This document shows positions 16,404 through 26,950 of a DNA stretch of 64,000 nucleotides, one piece after another. The notes beneath the pieces were generated by a model. It had not been told where the DNA came from. It saw nothing but the letters and a program-made list of their open reading frames with translations, and searched no databases. The translations under genes were made by a program, and so were the position numbers. Location of the stretch: contig NZ_JAEKPD010000009.1 of the NCBI RefSeq assembly GCF_016412875.1, positions 1 through 64,000 of the forward strand. The letters run 5' to 3'. Every line of letters starts with the position of its first letter. The first letter of the stretch is position 1. The stretch is from Palleronia pontilimi (GTDB taxonomy: Bacteria > Pseudomonadota > Alphaproteobacteria > Rhodobacterales > Rhodobacteraceae).

Positions 16404-17285
16404 GTGAACCTGATCCTGACAGTGGGCGAAGTGGTCGCGCCCGTTTTCATCCTGGCGCTGGTGGGCTTTGCCTGGGTGCGCGCGGGCTTTGCCTACCAGA
16501 TCGAATTCGTGACCCGCATGGCCATGACCCTGTCGATCCCGTGCCTGATCTTCGTGGCGCTGATGCAGACCGAGATTCCGCCCGCCGCGCTGACCACGCT
16601 GTCGGTGGCCACGGTCGCGACCTACGCGCTGGTGACGGTGGCGATGGTGGGGCTGGCGGGCGTCTTCGGGCTCGAGATGCGCACCTACCTGGCGCCGCTG
16701 ATCTTCGGCAATACGGGCAATCTGGGCCTGCCGCTGGCGCTGTTCGCCTTCGGGGACGAAGGGCTGGGTTATGCCGTGGTCGTCTTCGCGATCATGGCGA
16801 TCTATTCGTTCACCATCGGCATCTGGATGGTGTCGGGCGGCGGCTCGCCGCTGAAAGCGCTGCGCGAGCCCTTGGTCTGGGGCACGCTTCTGGGGGCTTT
16901 GTTCCTGTGGCAAGGCTGGCAGACGCCCACCTGGATCACCAACACGGTCGAGCTGATCGGGCAGATGGCGATCCCGCTGATGCTGATCACGCTGGGCGTG
17001 GCCGTGGCGCGGCTGTCGCCCAAGGGATTGCTGGCGCCACTGGCCTTGGGCGGCGTCAAGGTGGTGATCTGCGTGGCATTGGCCTGGGCCGTGGGGCTTT
17101 GGTTCGACATGCCCCCGGTGGCCTTCGCGGTGCTGGTCCTGCAGGTGGCGACGCCCGTCGCGGTCACGAGCTACCTGCTGGCCGAGAAATACGGCGCCGA
17201 TGCGGATGCCGTGGCGGGGCTGGTGGTGGCGTCGACCACTCTGAGCGTCGTGTCCTTGCCGCTGATCCTTGCATTCGTGATCTGA
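16404..17285 (+). CDS. AEC (auxin efflux carrier)-family transporter
   Basis: A 293-residue membrane protein with about ten hydrophobic segments, the AEC layout. Characteristic pieces are the glycine/asparagine-rich FGNTGNLGLPLALFAFG in the first half and VATPVAVTSYLLAEKYGADADAVAG near the C-terminus. Bacterial members export or import organic acids or unknown small molecules; the substrate cannot be told. The start is GTG, with GGAAAC about nine bases upstream. Confidence 0.86.
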   Translation: MNLILTVGEVVAPVFILALVGFAWVRAGFAYQIEFVTRMAMTLSIPCLIFVALMQTEIPPAALTTLSVATVATYALVTVAMVGLAGVFGLEMRTYLAPLIFGNTGNLGLPLALFAFGDEGLGYAVVVFAIMAIYSFTIGIWMVSGGGSPLKALREPLVWGTLLGALFLWQGWQTPTWITNTVELIGQMAIPLMLITLGVAVARLSPKGLLAPLALGGVKVVICVALAWAVGLWFDMPPVAFAVLVLQVATPVAVTSYLLAEKYGADADAVAGLVVASTTLSVVSLPLILAFVI

Positions 17286-17362
17286 ACGGGCGTCATTGAC
17301 GGTTTATCGAAAGCCCGAATTGGGCTACGCTCTCCGCAAAACAATAAACATATGAGCGGCAG

Positions 17363-17947
17363 ATGAGCAGAACCTTCCGCGCTTTCGTCCTTTTGGTATT
17401 TGTCGCGGGATGCGGCAGCAGCGAACGGACCGCGCCCCGAAACCTAGAAAACGCGTGCGCCATCGTGGACGAGCGCCCGCAATACCTGAAAGCCATGCGC
17501 CGGACCGAGCGGCGTTACGGCATCCCCATCCCGGTGCAGATGGCGACCATCCACCAGGAGAGCAAGTTCATCGGCAATGCCCGCACACCGCTGCGCTACG
17601 CGCTGGGCGTGATCCCCATGGGGCGGCAAAGCTCGGCCTACGGCTATAGCCAGGCGTTGGACGGGACCTGGGACGAGTACCGCGAGCAGACCGGCAAGCG
17701 CCGCGCCAAGCGCGACGACATCGACGACGCCACCGATTTCATGGGCTGGTACATGGACCAGACCACCAAGCGGCTGGGCATCAGCCGCGGTGACGCGCGT
17801 AACCAGTACCTGGCCTACCACGAGGGGCGGACGGGCTATTCGCGCGGCAGCTACCAGTCGAAGCCGTGGCTGATCGATGTGTCGGGGCGCGTGGCCAGCC
17901 GCGCGGCGCGCTACGAAAGCCAACTGCGCGCCTGCCGGAAACTCTAG
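17363..17947 (+). CDS. Lytic-transglycosylase-like lipoprotein
   Basis: A 194-residue lipoprotein. The signal peptide MSRTFRAFVLLVFVAGCG ends in a lipobox with Cys17. An SLT-like domain follows: RRYGIPIPVQMATIHQESKF places the likely catalytic glutamate at Glu66, and SSAYGYSQALDGTW, then YLAYHEGRTGYSRG, match soluble-transglycosylase motifs. It would cut the glycan strand of peptidoglycan from the periplasmic face of a membrane. It is monocistronic and followed by a palindromic structure that also faces the convergent lolA gene. Confidence 0.85.
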   Translation: MSRTFRAFVLLVFVAGCGSSERTAPRNLENACAIVDERPQYLKAMRRTERRYGIPIPVQMATIHQESKFIGNARTPLRYALGVIPMGRQSSAYGYSQALDGTWDEYREQTGKRRAKRDDIDDATDFMGWYMDQTTKRLGISRGDARNQYLAYHEGRTGYSRGSYQSKPWLIDVSGRVASRAARYESQLRACRKL

Positions 17948-17949
17948 GA

Positions 17950-18000
17950 CGGCCGAAATTCTCGAGAATTTCGTGACGATTTTCTCGAGAAAATCGGCCG
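17950..18000. terminator. Double palindrome between convergent lipoprotein and lolA genes
   Basis: Two perfect 20-base palindromes stand side by side, 17954-17973 and 17977-17996, each centred on CTCGAG and separated by three bases. CGGCCG flanks the pair on both sides (17950-17955 and 17995-18000). The two share a core but differ in their arms (AAATT against ATTTT), so the set could fold as two hairpins or as one cruciform-like structure. It lies three bases after one stop and seven before the other, fitting a bidirectional terminator. Confidence 0.6.
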
Positions 18001-18007
18001 CGGCGGG

Positions 18008-18610
18008 TCAGCCGCGCCGCGTGATTTCCTGCTGGATCGAGAAATAGCGCGACGGGAAATTGCCGCCCGTCTTCAGATCACCCAGCACCACCGTGGTGCG
18101 CTGGCCCTGTCCGTCCACGATCACCCATTGCCGCAGCTGCGTGGGGGCGGCGGTGAAGACCAGCTCGATCCGACCGTATTCAGGATGCGCGGGATCCTGT
18201 GCAACCACGATGGTCTTCACGCCGTCCTGGCGGTGTCCGACGACCATGTTGCGTTGTGCCAGGTTCACGTTGCGCTCGAGGATTATCTTCAGCGGCGTGC
18301 GCGCCAGCGGGTATTGCTCGGGCCGGTTGGTGTTGGACTTGCCGTCGAACACGGCCACCTGCCCGCCGCCCGCCATGACCAGCGTCTGCTCGGGCGGGTT
18401 GTAGTCGAAGCGCACCCGTCCGGGCCGCTGGATGTAGATCCGGCCGGTCGCGATCGTGCCGTCGGGATTGATCTGGGTGAACTCGGCCTCGGCCGTGCGC
18501 ATCTGGTTCAGATAGGCCGACAAGGTGTTCAGCGGGATCGGCGCGGCCAAGGCGGGCGTTGCGATCAGCGCCGCGGCACCGGTGGCGAGGAACTGGCGTT
18601 TGCTCAGCAT
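18008..18610 (-). CDS. lolA: Outer-membrane lipoprotein carrier protein LolA
   Basis: A 200-residue periplasmic protein with an N-terminal signal (SKRQFLATGAAALIATPALA). It matches LolA: AEFTQINPDGTIATGRIYIQRPGRVRFDYNPPEQ is the conserved opening of the barrel (quoted in parts: AEFTQINPDG, then GRVRFDYNPP), with PLKIILERNVNL further on. It ferries lipoproteins from LolCDE to the outer membrane. The gene starts at ATG 18610 and points away from dps with 146 bp between. In many relatives lolA follows ftsK; here they lie in the same orientation with dps between. Confidence 0.9.
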   Translation of the reverse strand: MLSKRQFLATGAAALIATPALAAPIPLNTLSAYLNQMRTAEAEFTQINPDGTIATGRIYIQRPGRVRFDYNPPEQTLVMAGGGQVAVFDGKSNTNRPEQYPLARTPLKIILERNVNLAQRNMVVGHRQDGVKTIVVAQDPAHPEYGRIELVFTAAPTQLRQWVIVDGQGQRTTVVLGDLKTGGNFPSRYFSIQQEITRRG

Positions 18611-18756
18611 GGGGAACCTTTCCGTCTGCTAGGTTGGCAGTGATATAGTCAGCCTGCCCGCCAATCCCAATGTCAGACAATATCACGCACCCGTCATGGG
18701 GGAACAATCGGCGGGCACCTGCTGTTGTCGGGGCGACAGACTGAAGGAGAATACCC

Positions 18757-19236
18757 ATGCCCGAAGCATTCGTTTCCGGAATAGACGATCAGAGCCGCCA
18801 CAAGGTCATCGACCTTCTGAACGCGCGGCTGGCAGACATGACCGCGCTGACGCTGGCGGTGAAGCAGGCGCACTGGAACCTGAAGGGTCCCGGCTTCATC
18901 GGCGTGCACGAGCTTCTGGACGACGTGGCCGACCGGCTGCGGGACGGCCAGGACACGATCGCCGAGCGCTGCACCATCCTGGGAGGCCAGGCCAAGGGCA
19001 CCGTGGAAGTGGCGGCGTCCGAAAGCTCGATGGAGCCCTATCCGACCGACATGGAAGCCATCGAGGACCATATCGTCGCGCTGAAGGACCGCTTCCTGAA
19101 AGTCGGCGAGATGATCCGCAAGGCCGCCGAGACGGCGGACGAGGCCGGCGATCCCGATACCGAGGACTTGTTCGTCGAGATCAGCCGCCAGATCGACAAG
19201 GATTGCTGGTTCATCGGCGCCAACGGCAAGCAGTAG
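18757..19236 (+). CDS. dps: Dps family DNA-protecting ferritin
   Basis: A 159-residue ferritin-like protein. The ferroxidase signature is complete: His39 in KQAHWNLKGPGF, then His51, Asp55 and the carboxylates of RLRDGQDTIAER. Dps forms 12-subunit shells that store iron, consume peroxide and bind DNA in stress and stationary phase. GAAGGAGA stands seven bases before the ATG. A clear intrinsic terminator follows. No OxyR or Fur site could be singled out in the 146-bp upstream gap. Confidence 0.93.
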   Translation: MPEAFVSGIDDQSRHKVIDLLNARLADMTALTLAVKQAHWNLKGPGFIGVHELLDDVADRLRDGQDTIAERCTILGGQAKGTVEVAASESSMEPYPTDMEAIEDHIVALKDRFLKVGEMIRKAAETADEAGDPDTEDLFVEISRQIDKDCWFIGANGKQ

Positions 19237-19259
19237 CCCGGCCCACCGGCTCTTGAAAC

Positions 19260-19284
19260 GGCCCGCCAATCGGCGGGCCTTTTT
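19260..19284 (+). terminator. Rho-independent terminator of dps
   Basis: The stem GGCCCGCC/GGCGGGCC (19260-19279) has a four-base loop and is followed directly by five T residues. It lies 24 bases after the dps stop and before the convergent ftsK gene. Confidence 0.85.
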
Positions 19285-19317
19285 CGTGCGCCCCCATTCC
19301 TGGGAACGGATCTGGCG

Positions 19318-22152
19318 CTATTGCGGCTCGGGCACCAGGATTTCGCGCTTGCCGACGTGGTTGGCGGACGACACGACGCCCTCGTCTTCCATCTGCTCGA
19401 CCAGCCGCGCGGCCTTGTTGTAGCCGATGGCCAGCTTGCGCTGGATGTAGGATGTCGAGCATTTGCGGTCGTGGATCGCGATCTTCACCGCGCGGTCGTA
19501 AAGCTCGTCTTCGGAATTGCCGTCGCCGCCCAGGCCCAGCACCGCGTCGATGTCGCTGCCCTTGTCGTCGGCCGGGCCTTCCACCACGCCCGACATGTAT
19601 TCGGGCGGACCGAAGCCCTTGAGGTAGGTGACGATCTCCTCGACCTCTTCGTCGGAACAGAACGGCCCGTGGACGCGGGTGATCTTCGAGCCGCCCGCCA
19701 TGTAGAGCATGTCGCCCATGCCCAGAAGCTGCTCGGCGCCCTGTTCGCCCAGGATGGTGCGGCTGTCGATCTTCGAGGTCACGCTGAAGCTGATCCGCGT
19801 CGGGAAGTTGGCCTTGATCGTGCCGGTGATGACATCCACCGACGGGCGCTGCGTCGCCATGATCAGGTGGATGCCGCTGGCCCGCGCCATCTGGGCGAGG
19901 CGCTGGATGCAGGCTTCGATCTCTTTGCCCGCGACCATCATCAGGTCGGCCATCTCGTCCACCACCACGACGATGAAGGGCAGGATCTCGGGCACGGTTT
20001 CTTCCGTCTCGAAGATCGGCTCGCCGGTGTCGTCGTCGAAACCGGTCTGCACCGTGCGCTCGAAAAGCTCGCCCTTCGACAGCGCCTCGCGCACGCGGCC
20101 GTTGAAGCCTTCGATGTTGCGCACACCCATCTTGGACATCTTGCGGTAGCGGTCTTCCATCTCGCCCACGACCCATTTCAGCGCGACGACGGCCTTCTTG
20201 GGGTCGGTGACGACGGGCGACAGCAGGTGCGGGATGCCGTCATAGACGGAAAGTTCCAGCATCTTCGGATCGATCATGATCATCCGGCATTCTTCCGGCG
20301 TCAGCTTGTAGAGCAGCGACAGGATCATCGTGTTGATCGCCACCGACTTGCCCGAGCCGGTCGTGCCCGCGATCAGCAGGTGGGGCATCTTGGCCAGGTT
20401 CGCCACCACCGGGTCGCCGCCGATATCCTTGCCCAGCGCCAGAGGCAGGCGCTGGTTGCCGTCGCCGAAATCGCTGCTCGACAGGATCTCGCGCAGGACG
20501 CACATCTCGCGGTGCTCGTTGGGCAGCTCGATGCCGATGACGCTGCGACCGGGCACGGTGCTGACCCGCGCCGACAGGGCCGACATCGACCGCGCGATGT
20601 CGTCGGCGAGGCCGATGACGCGGGATGCCTTCAGGCCGGGCGCCGGTTCCAACTCGTACATGGTGACGACGGGGCCGGGGCGGACCGACACGATTTCACC
20701 CTTCACGCCGTAATCATCCAGCACGTTTTCCAGCATCCGCGCGTTTTCTTCCAGCGCCTCGTCGGACAGGACGTGGCGGGTGATCGTCTCGGGGCTGGCC
20801 AGCAGCGACAAGGGCGGCGTTTCATACGCGGTCGAGCTGTCGTCGAAGGCCAAAGCGGGCTGCGCTTCGGCCTGCGCCTGGGCGGAGGGCTTGATGGGCT
20901 TGCGGATGTTGTTCTGCACCACCGGCTTGGCGATGGGGCGCTGGGTGGCGAAGCTTGCGGGCGGGGTCGGCTCGGGGGCGACCAGCTCGGGCTCGGGCAT
21001 CTGCTGCGGCTCGGGGGCGGCGCTCAGGGGCGGCACGGCGTCGATGCGCAGGGGCTGGGGGCCGCGGGGGTGGCGGCCCGTCACGCGCGGTTCGGTGCGC
21101 GTCGCGCCGATCGTCAGGATCGGCTGGGCGCGGGCGCGCGACTTGATCGCGTCGCTGATCTTCGAGCTGATGCGGTCGTCGCCTTCCCCGTGGGTCACAC
21201 CGGGCAGCGGCGGCATGTGACCCGCGGGCTCGGACGTGCGCAGGGCGCCGGTCAGGCGCCCCAGGAAGGACGGGCGCGGCTCGGCCACCGCGTCGTCCTC
21301 GTCCCAGGCCGGACCCGGCTGCGGGGCGGGCACGGACGCGGCGCGGCGGACCTGCGGCTGGAGCGCGGGATCTTCGGGCTCGAGCAGCGCGGCGTCGCGC
21401 TCGGCCCGCTGGGCCGCGGCCCGCAGGGCGCGCTTCTCGGCCCGGGCGGCGCGGGCGCTTGCGGCCCCGCGCGCGCTGGTCTCGAGACCCTGAAACAGCG
21501 CGGTCTTCACAAGGGCGAGTGCCGACAGGATCGTCGCATAGACCATGATCGTGCCGCGCAGCAGCCACGCCACGATCTGGCGCAGCTCGACGCGGGTCAG
21601 TCCCAGCACGAAGCCGCCCATGACCAGCGACGCGGCCATCAGGAACAGGGCCGTCACCTTCAGCCCGAAGGCCCCGCTGACCGACAGGACGCCCAGAAGC
21701 GTGCCCAGCGCCGTGTCGCCGAACAGACCGCCCAGGCCGAACGAGTGACCCCATTCCGCGCCCGGCACGTGGGTCGAGGCATAGATCGAGAAGATCGCGA
21801 TGGCGATCGGCGCGAAGACGGCGCGGCTGATCGCGCGGTCGTCGCCGAAATGGAACAGGAAGCGCCCGCCCCAGACCAGGAAGGTCAGCGCGAAGCCCCA
21901 CGCGCCCCAGCCGACGATGACGTAAAGCGGCGACGCGATGGAGGCGCCCATGCGGCCCAGCATGTTGCGCGCGGGTTCGGACGTGGCGGACAGCCAGCTT
22001 GGATCGTCGGGCTGGTAGCTGCCCAGCATCAGAGCGACCGTGATCCCAAGCCCGATCAGGACCATGCCGAACAGTTCGCGCCCGCGTTTTTCCAGCGCCG
22101 CCTGGGTGGTGCTGTCGAACAGGGGATCGCGCCCGCGTGTCTGATAAGCCAT
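19318..22152 (-). CDS. ftsK: DNA translocase FtsK
   Basis: A 944-residue FtsK/SpoIIIE protein that pumps DNA at the division septum and helps resolve chromosome dimers. The N-terminus (residues about 25-210) has four or five membrane segments. A Pro/Ala/Arg-rich linker runs to about 470. The motor follows, with Walker A ([15 protein letters not shown], near 597) and Walker B ([13 protein letters not shown], near 732), then [20 protein letters not shown]. The last 65 residues form the winged-helix gamma domain that reads KOPS sites ([22 protein letters not shown]). The linker is shorter than in E. coli, as usual in alphaproteobacteria. An aminotransferase gene precedes it by 13 bases and is probably cotranscribed. 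Confidence 0.95.
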   Translation of the reverse strand: MAYQTRGRDPLFDSTTQAALEKRGRELFGMVLIGLGITVALMLGSYQPDDPSWLSATSEPARNMLGRMGASIASPLYVIVGWGAWGFALTFLVWGGRFLFHFGDDRAISRAVFAPIAIAIFSIYASTHVPGAEWGHSFGLGGLFGDTALGTLLGVLSVSGAFGLKVTALFLMAASLVMGGFVLGLTRVELRQIVAWLLRGTIMVYATILSALALVKTALFQGLETSARGAASARAARAEKRALRAAAQRAERDAALLEPEDPALQPQVRRAASVPAPQPGPAWDEDDAVAEPRPSFLGRLTGALRTSEPAGHMPPLPGVTHGEGDDRISSKISDAIKSRARAQPILTIGATRTEPRVTGRHPRGPQPLRIDAVPPLSAAPEPQQMPEPELVAPEPTPPASFATQRPIAKPVVQNNIRKPIKPSAQAQAEAQPALAFDDSSTAYETPPLSLLASPETITRHVLSDEALEENARMLENVLDDYGVKGEIVSVRPGPVVTMYELEPAPGLKASRVIGLADDIARSMSALSARVSTVPGRSVIGIELPNEHREMCVLREILSSSDFGDGNQRLPLALGKDIGGDPVVANLAKMPHLLIAGTTGSGKSVAINTMILSLLYKLTPEECRMIMIDPKMLELSVYDGIPHLLSPVVTDPKKAVVALKWVVGEMEDRYRKMSKMGVRNIEGFNGRVREALSKGELFERTVQTGFDDDTGEPIFETEETVPEILPFIVVVVDEMADLMMVAGKEIEACIQRLAQMARASGIHLIMATQRPSVDVITGTIKANFPTRISFSVTSKIDSRTILGEQGAEQLLGMGDMLYMAGGSKITRVHGPFCSDEEVEEIVTYLKGFGPPEYMSGVVEGPADDKGSDIDAVLGLGGDGNSEDELYDRAVKIAIHDRKCSTSYIQRKLAIGYNKAARLVEQMEDEGVVSSANHVGKREILVPEPQ

Positions 22153-22165
22153 TGTTACCTCGTCC

Positions 22166-23347
22166 TCATTTATACAGGCTGTCGCGGATCAATCGCAGTC
22201 CGCGCGCCATTTCTTCTTCATCCGCCACCATCGCCACGCGGATGTATCCCTTGCCCGGATTGCCCGCTGGCGTATCGCGCGACAGGTAGGCGCCCGGCAG
22301 CACCCGCACGCCCGTTTCCTGCCACAGCTTCAGTGCCGCCGCTTCGCCGTCATCGACCGGCAGCCACAAAAAAAACCCCGCATCCGGCGCGGCACAGCCG
22401 GGGATGCCCCGGAACACCCGGTCGGCGATCTCGTATTTCGCGACGTATCGCGCGCGGCTGGCCTCCACATGCGCCTCGTCCGCCCAGGCGCGCGTGGCGA
22501 CGGCCTGCAGCGGCGTGGGCAGTGGCGCGCCCGCGTAGTTGCGCAGGGTTTTCAGCGCGGTGATGCTTTGCACGCCCCCAGCCGCGAAGCCCGAGCGCAG
22601 GCCCGCCAGGTTGGACCGCTTGGACAGCGAATGGAAGATCACCAGCCGTTCCGGGTCGGCCCCCATATGCGACGCGACCTGCATGGCGCCGGGGGGCGGC
22701 GTGCCGCAGTAGATCTCGGAATAGCATTCGTCGGCGAAGATGCGGAAATCGTGCTTTTCGGCCAGCTCGAACAGTCTGCGCCAATACGCTTCGTCGGCCA
22801 CCGCGCCCTGCGGGTTCGAGGGCGAGCAAATATAGGCGATGGCGGTCCGGTCCAGCACGTCCGCGGGCAGCCCGGCATAATCCGGCAGGAACCCGGTCTG
22901 CGCCGTGGCGGGCACGTAATGCGGGGTGGCGCCCATGGCAAGTGCTGCCACGGCATAGACCTGGTAGAAGGGGTTCGGCGTCAGCACCAAGGGCACGCGA
23001 CCGTGTTTTTGCTCGGGGCAGAGTGCCACGGCGGCGTTGAACAGCCCCTCGCGCGTGCCGTTCAGCGGCAGGATCTGCGTCTCGGGCGCGACCTCGACCC
23101 CGTAGCGCCGCTTGAGCCACCCGGCGATGGACTGGCGCAGCGCCGGGGTGCCGTCGTTCTGGGGATAGTTGGCGAAGCTGGCCGCGTGGACCGCGATCTC
23201 GTCCATGACGAAAGGCGGCGGGTCGTGGCGCGGGTCGCCGATGGTCATGTGGATAATGTCGCCACCCGGCGCGTGCACGTCCAGAAGCCCCCGCAAACGC
23301 GGGAACGCGTAGTCCGGCAGGGTCTGAAACCGCGCTGGGAGCTGCAT
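22166..23347 (-). CDS. Class I/II PLP-dependent aminotransferase (DapC-like)
   Basis: A 393-residue fold-type I aminotransferase. The PLP lysine is in [42 protein letters not shown] and the C-terminal [13 protein letters not shown] region are typical. [17 protein letters not shown] resembles succinyl-diaminopimelate transaminase (DapC), so a role in lysine and peptidoglycan precursor synthesis is possible, but specificity cannot be read with certainty. It sits 13 bases upstream of ftsK in the same direction. Confidence 0.87.
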   Translation of the reverse strand: MQLPARFQTLPDYAFPRLRGLLDVHAPGGDIIHMTIGDPRHDPPPFVMDEIAVHAASFANYPQNDGTPALRQSIAGWLKRRYGVEVAPETQILPLNGTREGLFNAAVALCPEQKHGRVPLVLTPNPFYQVYAVAALAMGATPHYVPATAQTGFLPDYAGLPADVLDRTAIAYICSPSNPQGAVADEAYWRRLFELAEKHDFRIFADECYSEIYCGTPPPGAMQVASHMGADPERLVIFHSLSKRSNLAGLRSGFAAGGVQSITALKTLRNYAGAPLPTPLQAVATRAWADEAHVEASRARYVAKYEIADRVFRGIPGCAAPDAGFFLWLPVDDGEAAALKLWQETGVRVLPGAYLSRDTPAGNPGKGYIRVAMVADEEEMARGLRLIRDSLYK

Positions 23348-23463
23348 CTATCGCCTCAAATCAGGGGTCTTTTGCCCCATTTGCCAAGAGCGTAGCCGAT
23401 GGGCGGGCGTCCGGTCCAGTGGCGCGTCGGGGTTTTTCGGGGCGGTGGCGGGCGCTGTGGCTT

Positions 23464-24792
23464 TTAGGCCAGCGCCCGTTCCGCCGCGTGCGCCAGGCGC
23501 AAGAGCTTGCTTTCATGGCCCTTTTGCACCTGCATCAGGATCCCGGTCGAGGGCACGCCGGTGGGCAGACTGATCGCCGCAAGCCCCAGCAGGTTGCCGA
23601 TCCGGGTGTTGCGCAGGGTCATTAGGTTCTTCTCGACGTAATAGTCCCGGTCGTCCTGCAGCCGTGCGCGTTTCGGCGGCAGGATCGGGCAGGACGGCAG
23701 TATCACCGCGTCGAACCCCGCCGTCGCGGCGGAATAGTCGCGCCGCGCGTCTTCGAGCACCTGCCAGGCCGCGACGAAATCGGGGGCCGAGACATCCGCG
23801 CCAGCCCGGAAGCGGGTCAGGATCTGGTGGTACATGGCGTCGGGATCGGCCTCGATCGTGTCCTTCCAGAGGCCGTAGGCTTCGGGCGCGAAGACCAGCC
23901 CGCTCTGGTCTAGCGCGGTCGCGACGCAGGGGATGTCCCGCCGCTCGATCCTCGCGCCTGCGTCTTCCAGCGCCGCGACCGCGCGCGCGAACCCGTCCGC
24001 CACCTGCGGCGCCAGGTCCTGCATGGCGCCCGTCTCCAACAGCATCAACCGCCTGCCCGCCAGCGATGTCCCGCGCAGATCGGGCGCGCGCCAGCCGCCG
24101 AGCGCGGCGCAGACTTGGCCCGCGTCCTCGACCGAGCGGGCAAGCGGGCCGAGCGTGTCGAAGCTGGGACAAAGCGGCACCACGCGGCCCATGGGCAGCG
24201 CGCCGTGGCCGGGCTTGAAGCCCACCAGGTCGTTCCACGCCGAGGGCAGCCGGATCGACCCGCCGGTATCCGACCCGATGCCGCAGGGCGCCAGCCCGAA
24301 CGCCACCGACGCCGCCGCCCCCGAGGACGAGCCGCCGGACACCGCGTCCGGGTCGTTCACGCAAGGCGGCGTCGCGGTGGACGGGTTCAGGCCCAGGCCC
24401 GAAAAGGCGAGCTCGCTCATATGCGTCTTGCCCAGGCACACCAGCCCCGCCGCCGTGGCGCGGCGCAGCACCTGGGCGTCGCGTTCGGGCACCCGCCCCG
24501 AAAGCAGGGCGCTTCCTGCTTCCGTCGCGACGCCCGCGCTGTCGAAAAGGTCTTTCCACGACAGCGGCACGCCGTCCAGAAGTCCCTTGCGCGTCCCGGC
24601 ACGGGCGCGGGACGCGGCGGCTTCGGCTTCGGCCAGCGCGCGGGTTTCGGTGAGCCGCGCGTAGATGCGCGCGCTCAGCGGATGGGATTTCGCCGCGTCC
24701 AGGTAGCTTTCCGTGACCGTTACCGGATCAAGATCGCCCGCGCCGATCGCGCGCCCCAGGTCGCAGGCCGTCGCCGAAAGAATGTCGTCCAT
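23464..24792 (-). CDS. Amidase-signature family protein
   Basis: A 442-residue amidase. The Ser-cisSer-Lys triad is visible: Lys in VPLSWKDLF, and the serines in SGGSSSGAAASVA and GSDTGGSIRLPSAW. The family includes GatA, which usually stands with gatB/gatC; neither is here, so a stand-alone amide or urethane hydrolase is more likely. The ATG at 24792 gives the typical MDDILSATACDLGRAIGAG start; an ATG 29 codons further up would overlap the divergent UbiH-family gene. The two starts are 86 bases apart, with a shared promoter region between. Confidence 0.87.
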   Translation of the reverse strand: MDDILSATACDLGRAIGAGDLDPVTVTESYLDAAKSHPLSARIYARLTETRALAEAEAAASRARAGTRKGLLDGVPLSWKDLFDSAGVATEAGSALLSGRVPERDAQVLRRATAAGLVCLGKTHMSELAFSGLGLNPSTATPPCVNDPDAVSGGSSSGAAASVAFGLAPCGIGSDTGGSIRLPSAWNDLVGFKPGHGALPMGRVVPLCPSFDTLGPLARSVEDAGQVCAALGGWRAPDLRGTSLAGRRLMLLETGAMQDLAPQVADGFARAVAALEDAGARIERRDIPCVATALDQSGLVFAPEAYGLWKDTIEADPDAMYHQILTRFRAGADVSAPDFVAAWQVLEDARRDYSAATAGFDAVILPSCPILPPKRARLQDDRDYYVEKNLMTLRNTRIGNLLGLAAISLPTGVPSTGILMQVQKGHESKLLRLAHAAERALA

Positions 24793-24877
24793 GAAAGACC
24801 CCGCGAAACCGAATGGCCTGACGGTAGCGGCACCGCGGCGCATGGACAACGCCCGCCCGAGCACCGATATCTGGCGC

Positions 24878-26098
24878 ATGGATTACGATGTCATCATCGC
24901 GGGCGGCGGTCTGAACGGCTGCGCCCTGTCTTTGGCCCTGGCCCAGGGCGGCCTGTCGGTCGCGCTGGTCGATCCGGTGGCGCAGACCACGCGCGGCGCG
25001 GGCGGGTTCGACGGCCGGTCCTATGCCCTTTCAGTCGCCAGCAAGGCGATGCTGGGCGCGCTGGGGCTGTGGGCCGAGCTCAAGGCCGGTGCGCAGCCGA
25101 TCCTGGACATCCGCATCACCGACGGGCGCGTGGGACAGGGGCCATCGCCGCTGATGCTGGAATTCGACCATGCCGAGATCGAGGAAGGCCCGATGGGCTT
25201 CATGGTCGAGGATCGCAACCTGCGGCCCGTTCTGCTTGCCGCCGTGCAGGCGAATGCGCGCATCACGGCGATCGACGGCGCGCGGGTGGTGGCGCAACAG
25301 CCCGCGGCGGACGGGATCACGGTTACGCTGGACACGGGCGACACGCTGAACGCCGCGCTGCTGGTGGGCTGCGACGGGCGCGGATCCGGCGTCGCCCGGC
25401 GCGCGGGGATCAAGCGGATGGGCTGGGAATACGGCCAGAACGCGCTGGTCGCCGCGATCCGGCACGAGCGTGACCACCACGGCGTCGCCCACCAGTTCTT
25501 CATGCCCGAAGGCCCGCTGGCGATCCTGCCGCTGCAGGACAATCGCAGCTCGATCGTCTGGACCGAGCAGCGCGCCCGGGCGCAGGCGCTGACCGACCTG
25601 CCCGACGACGCCTATCTGGACGTGCTCCGGCCCCGGTTCGGGGATTTCCTGGGGAAGATCTCGCTGGCGGGGAAGCGCTATACCTATCCGCTGGCTCTGA
25701 GCATCGCGCAACGCTTCTACGCAGACCGCACCGCGCTGGTGGGCGACGCGGCGCACGCGATCCATCCCATCGCGGGCCAGGGACTGAACGCGGGGCTGAA
25801 GGACGTGGCCAGTCTTGCCGAAGTCCTGACGCTGGCGCGGCGCCGGGGCGAGAATATCGGCACCGAAGCCGTGCTGGCCCGGTACGAGCAGTGGAGGCGC
25901 TTCGACGTGAACGCGCTGGCGCTGGCGACCGACGGGTTCAACCGCCTGTTTTCCAACGACAACCCGCTGCTGCGCGCGGCGCGTGACGCGGGGCTTGGCC
26001 TGGTGAACGCGCTGCCCGGCCTTCGCCGCCGGTTCATCCGCGAAGCCGCCGGTCTGACCGGGGATCGCCCGAAACTGCTTGGCGGTCGGCGGGTCTAA
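24878..26098 (+). CDS. UbiH/UbiF/VisC-family FAD monooxygenase (ubiquinone biosynthesis)
   Basis: A 406-residue flavin hydroxylase. The dinucleotide fold opens [33 protein letters not shown] carries the second family motif, and [23 protein letters not shown] is the FAD-ribose motif diagnostic for UbiH/UbiF/UbiL enzymes. It likely hydroxylates the ubiquinone ring; which carbon cannot be told. ATG 24878 is chosen for the standard start; ATG 24842 in frame is an alternative. Its stop overlaps the stop of the convergent Trm112-like gene by four bases. Confidence 0.88.
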   Translation: MDYDVIIAGGGLNGCALSLALAQGGLSVALVDPVAQTTRGAGGFDGRSYALSVASKAMLGALGLWAELKAGAQPILDIRITDGRVGQGPSPLMLEFDHAEIEEGPMGFMVEDRNLRPVLLAAVQANARITAIDGARVVAQQPAADGITVTLDTGDTLNAALLVGCDGRGSGVARRAGIKRMGWEYGQNALVAAIRHERDHHGVAHQFFMPEGPLAILPLQDNRSSIVWTEQRARAQALTDLPDDAYLDVLRPRFGDFLGKISLAGKRYTYPLALSIAQRFYADRTALVGDAAHAIHPIAGQGLNAGLKDVASLAEVLTLARRRGENIGTEAVLARYEQWRRFDVNALALATDGFNRLFSNDNPLLRAARDAGLGLVNALPGLRRRFIREAAGLTGDRPKLLGGRRV

Positions 26099-26286
26099 TC
26101 CTCGAGCGAGCGGGCCTCGTCGATCAGCATGATCGGGATGCCGCCGCGGATCGGATAGGCCAGGTGCGCGGCCTTCGACACCAGCTCCTGCCGTTCGGGG
26201 TCGTAATGCAGCGGCGCCTGGGTCTGCGGGCAGACCAGCGCTTCGAGCATCTTGCGGTCGTGGCCGGTGTGGGGCGCGTCGGTCAT
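26095..26286 (-). CDS. Trm112-like small protein (YcaR/DUF343 family)
   Basis: A 63-residue protein with the Trm112/YcaR layout: [20 protein letters not shown], then a hydrophobic [18 protein letters not shown]. Eukaryotic and archaeal relatives activate methyltransferases; bacterial function is poorly known. Only one of the zinc cysteines seen in some members is present, as is common in this lineage. Its ATG overlaps the stop of the LON-domain gene (ATGA), so it is translated from the same mRNA. Confidence 0.83.
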   Translation of the reverse strand: MTDAPHTGHDRKMLEALVCPQTQAPLHYDPERQELVSKAAHLAYPIRGGIPIMLIDEARSLED

Positions 26287-26924
26287 TGGGGGCGGTCTTC
26301 GTCCCCGCCGCGCAGCGCGAATTCGATCAGCGTGACCAGGGTTTCGCGCCGGGTCGCAAGGGTCGGGGCCTCCAGCAGCGCCTGCTTGTCCTCGGGCTCG
26401 AACGGGCACAGCATCGACAAGGCGTTGATCAGCAGCTCGTCCTCGGCCTCGGTCAGCGACCCCCAATCGGTTTTCAGCTCTTCGGCACTGAAATACCGAT
26501 CGAGAAGCTCCAGGAACTTGTCGCGGCGAAAGCCGGGATCGCGTTCGGGCTGGCCCAGGTCGCGCTCGAACCCGTCCCACGACACGTCGCACCGCATGTA
26601 GGGCTCGAAGCCTTCGACTTCGGCCTTGATGCGGAAGCGCGACATGCCCGACAGCGTGATCATGTAGCGTCCGTCGTCGGTCTCGGAAAATCCGCTGAGC
26701 CGACCCGCGCAGCCGATCGCGTGCAGCCGACGGGCGGCCCCTTCGGGAACGTCGCGGGGCTGCACCATGCCGATCAGGCGATGCGGGGTCTTCATGCAAT
26801 CTTCGACCATCGCCAGGTAGCGCGGCTCGAATATGTGAAGGGGCAGCTTGCCGCGCGGCAGCAGCAAGGCTCCGGGCAGCGGAAAGACGGCCAGGGTCTG
26901 GGGCAGGTCTGCGGCATTGAACAT
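26283..26924 (-). CDS. LON substrate-binding-domain protein
   Basis: A 213-residue protein consisting only of the Lon N-terminal (PUA-like) domain. Its marks are [26 protein letters not shown] and [19 protein letters not shown], followed by a helical C-terminal half. It has neither ATPase nor protease domain. Such proteins are thought to take part in protein turnover or quality control, without an established mechanism. It lies between a thioredoxin-TPR protein and a Trm112-like protein, an arrangement I recall as common in alphaproteobacteria. Confidence 0.86.
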   Translation of the reverse strand: MFNAADLPQTLAVFPLPGALLLPRGKLPLHIFEPRYLAMVEDCMKTPHRLIGMVQPRDVPEGAARRLHAIGCAGRLSGFSETDDGRYMITLSGMSRFRIKAEVEGFEPYMRCDVSWDGFERDLGQPERDPGFRRDKFLELLDRYFSAEELKTDWGSLTEAEDELLINALSMLCPFEPEDKQALLEAPTLATRRETLVTLIEFALRGGDEDRPQ

Positions 26925-26950
26925 GACCTTGAACTAGGCCGCGTCAGACC

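Noticed and set aside
19321-22563. A 1,080-codon open frame on the plus strand opposite ftsK
   Set aside because: It is the antisense shadow of a clear FtsK gene. Such long frames are expected in GC-rich DNA when the true gene favours G or C in third positions. The translation is low-complexity (His, Arg, Gln, Asp) with no recognisable domain.
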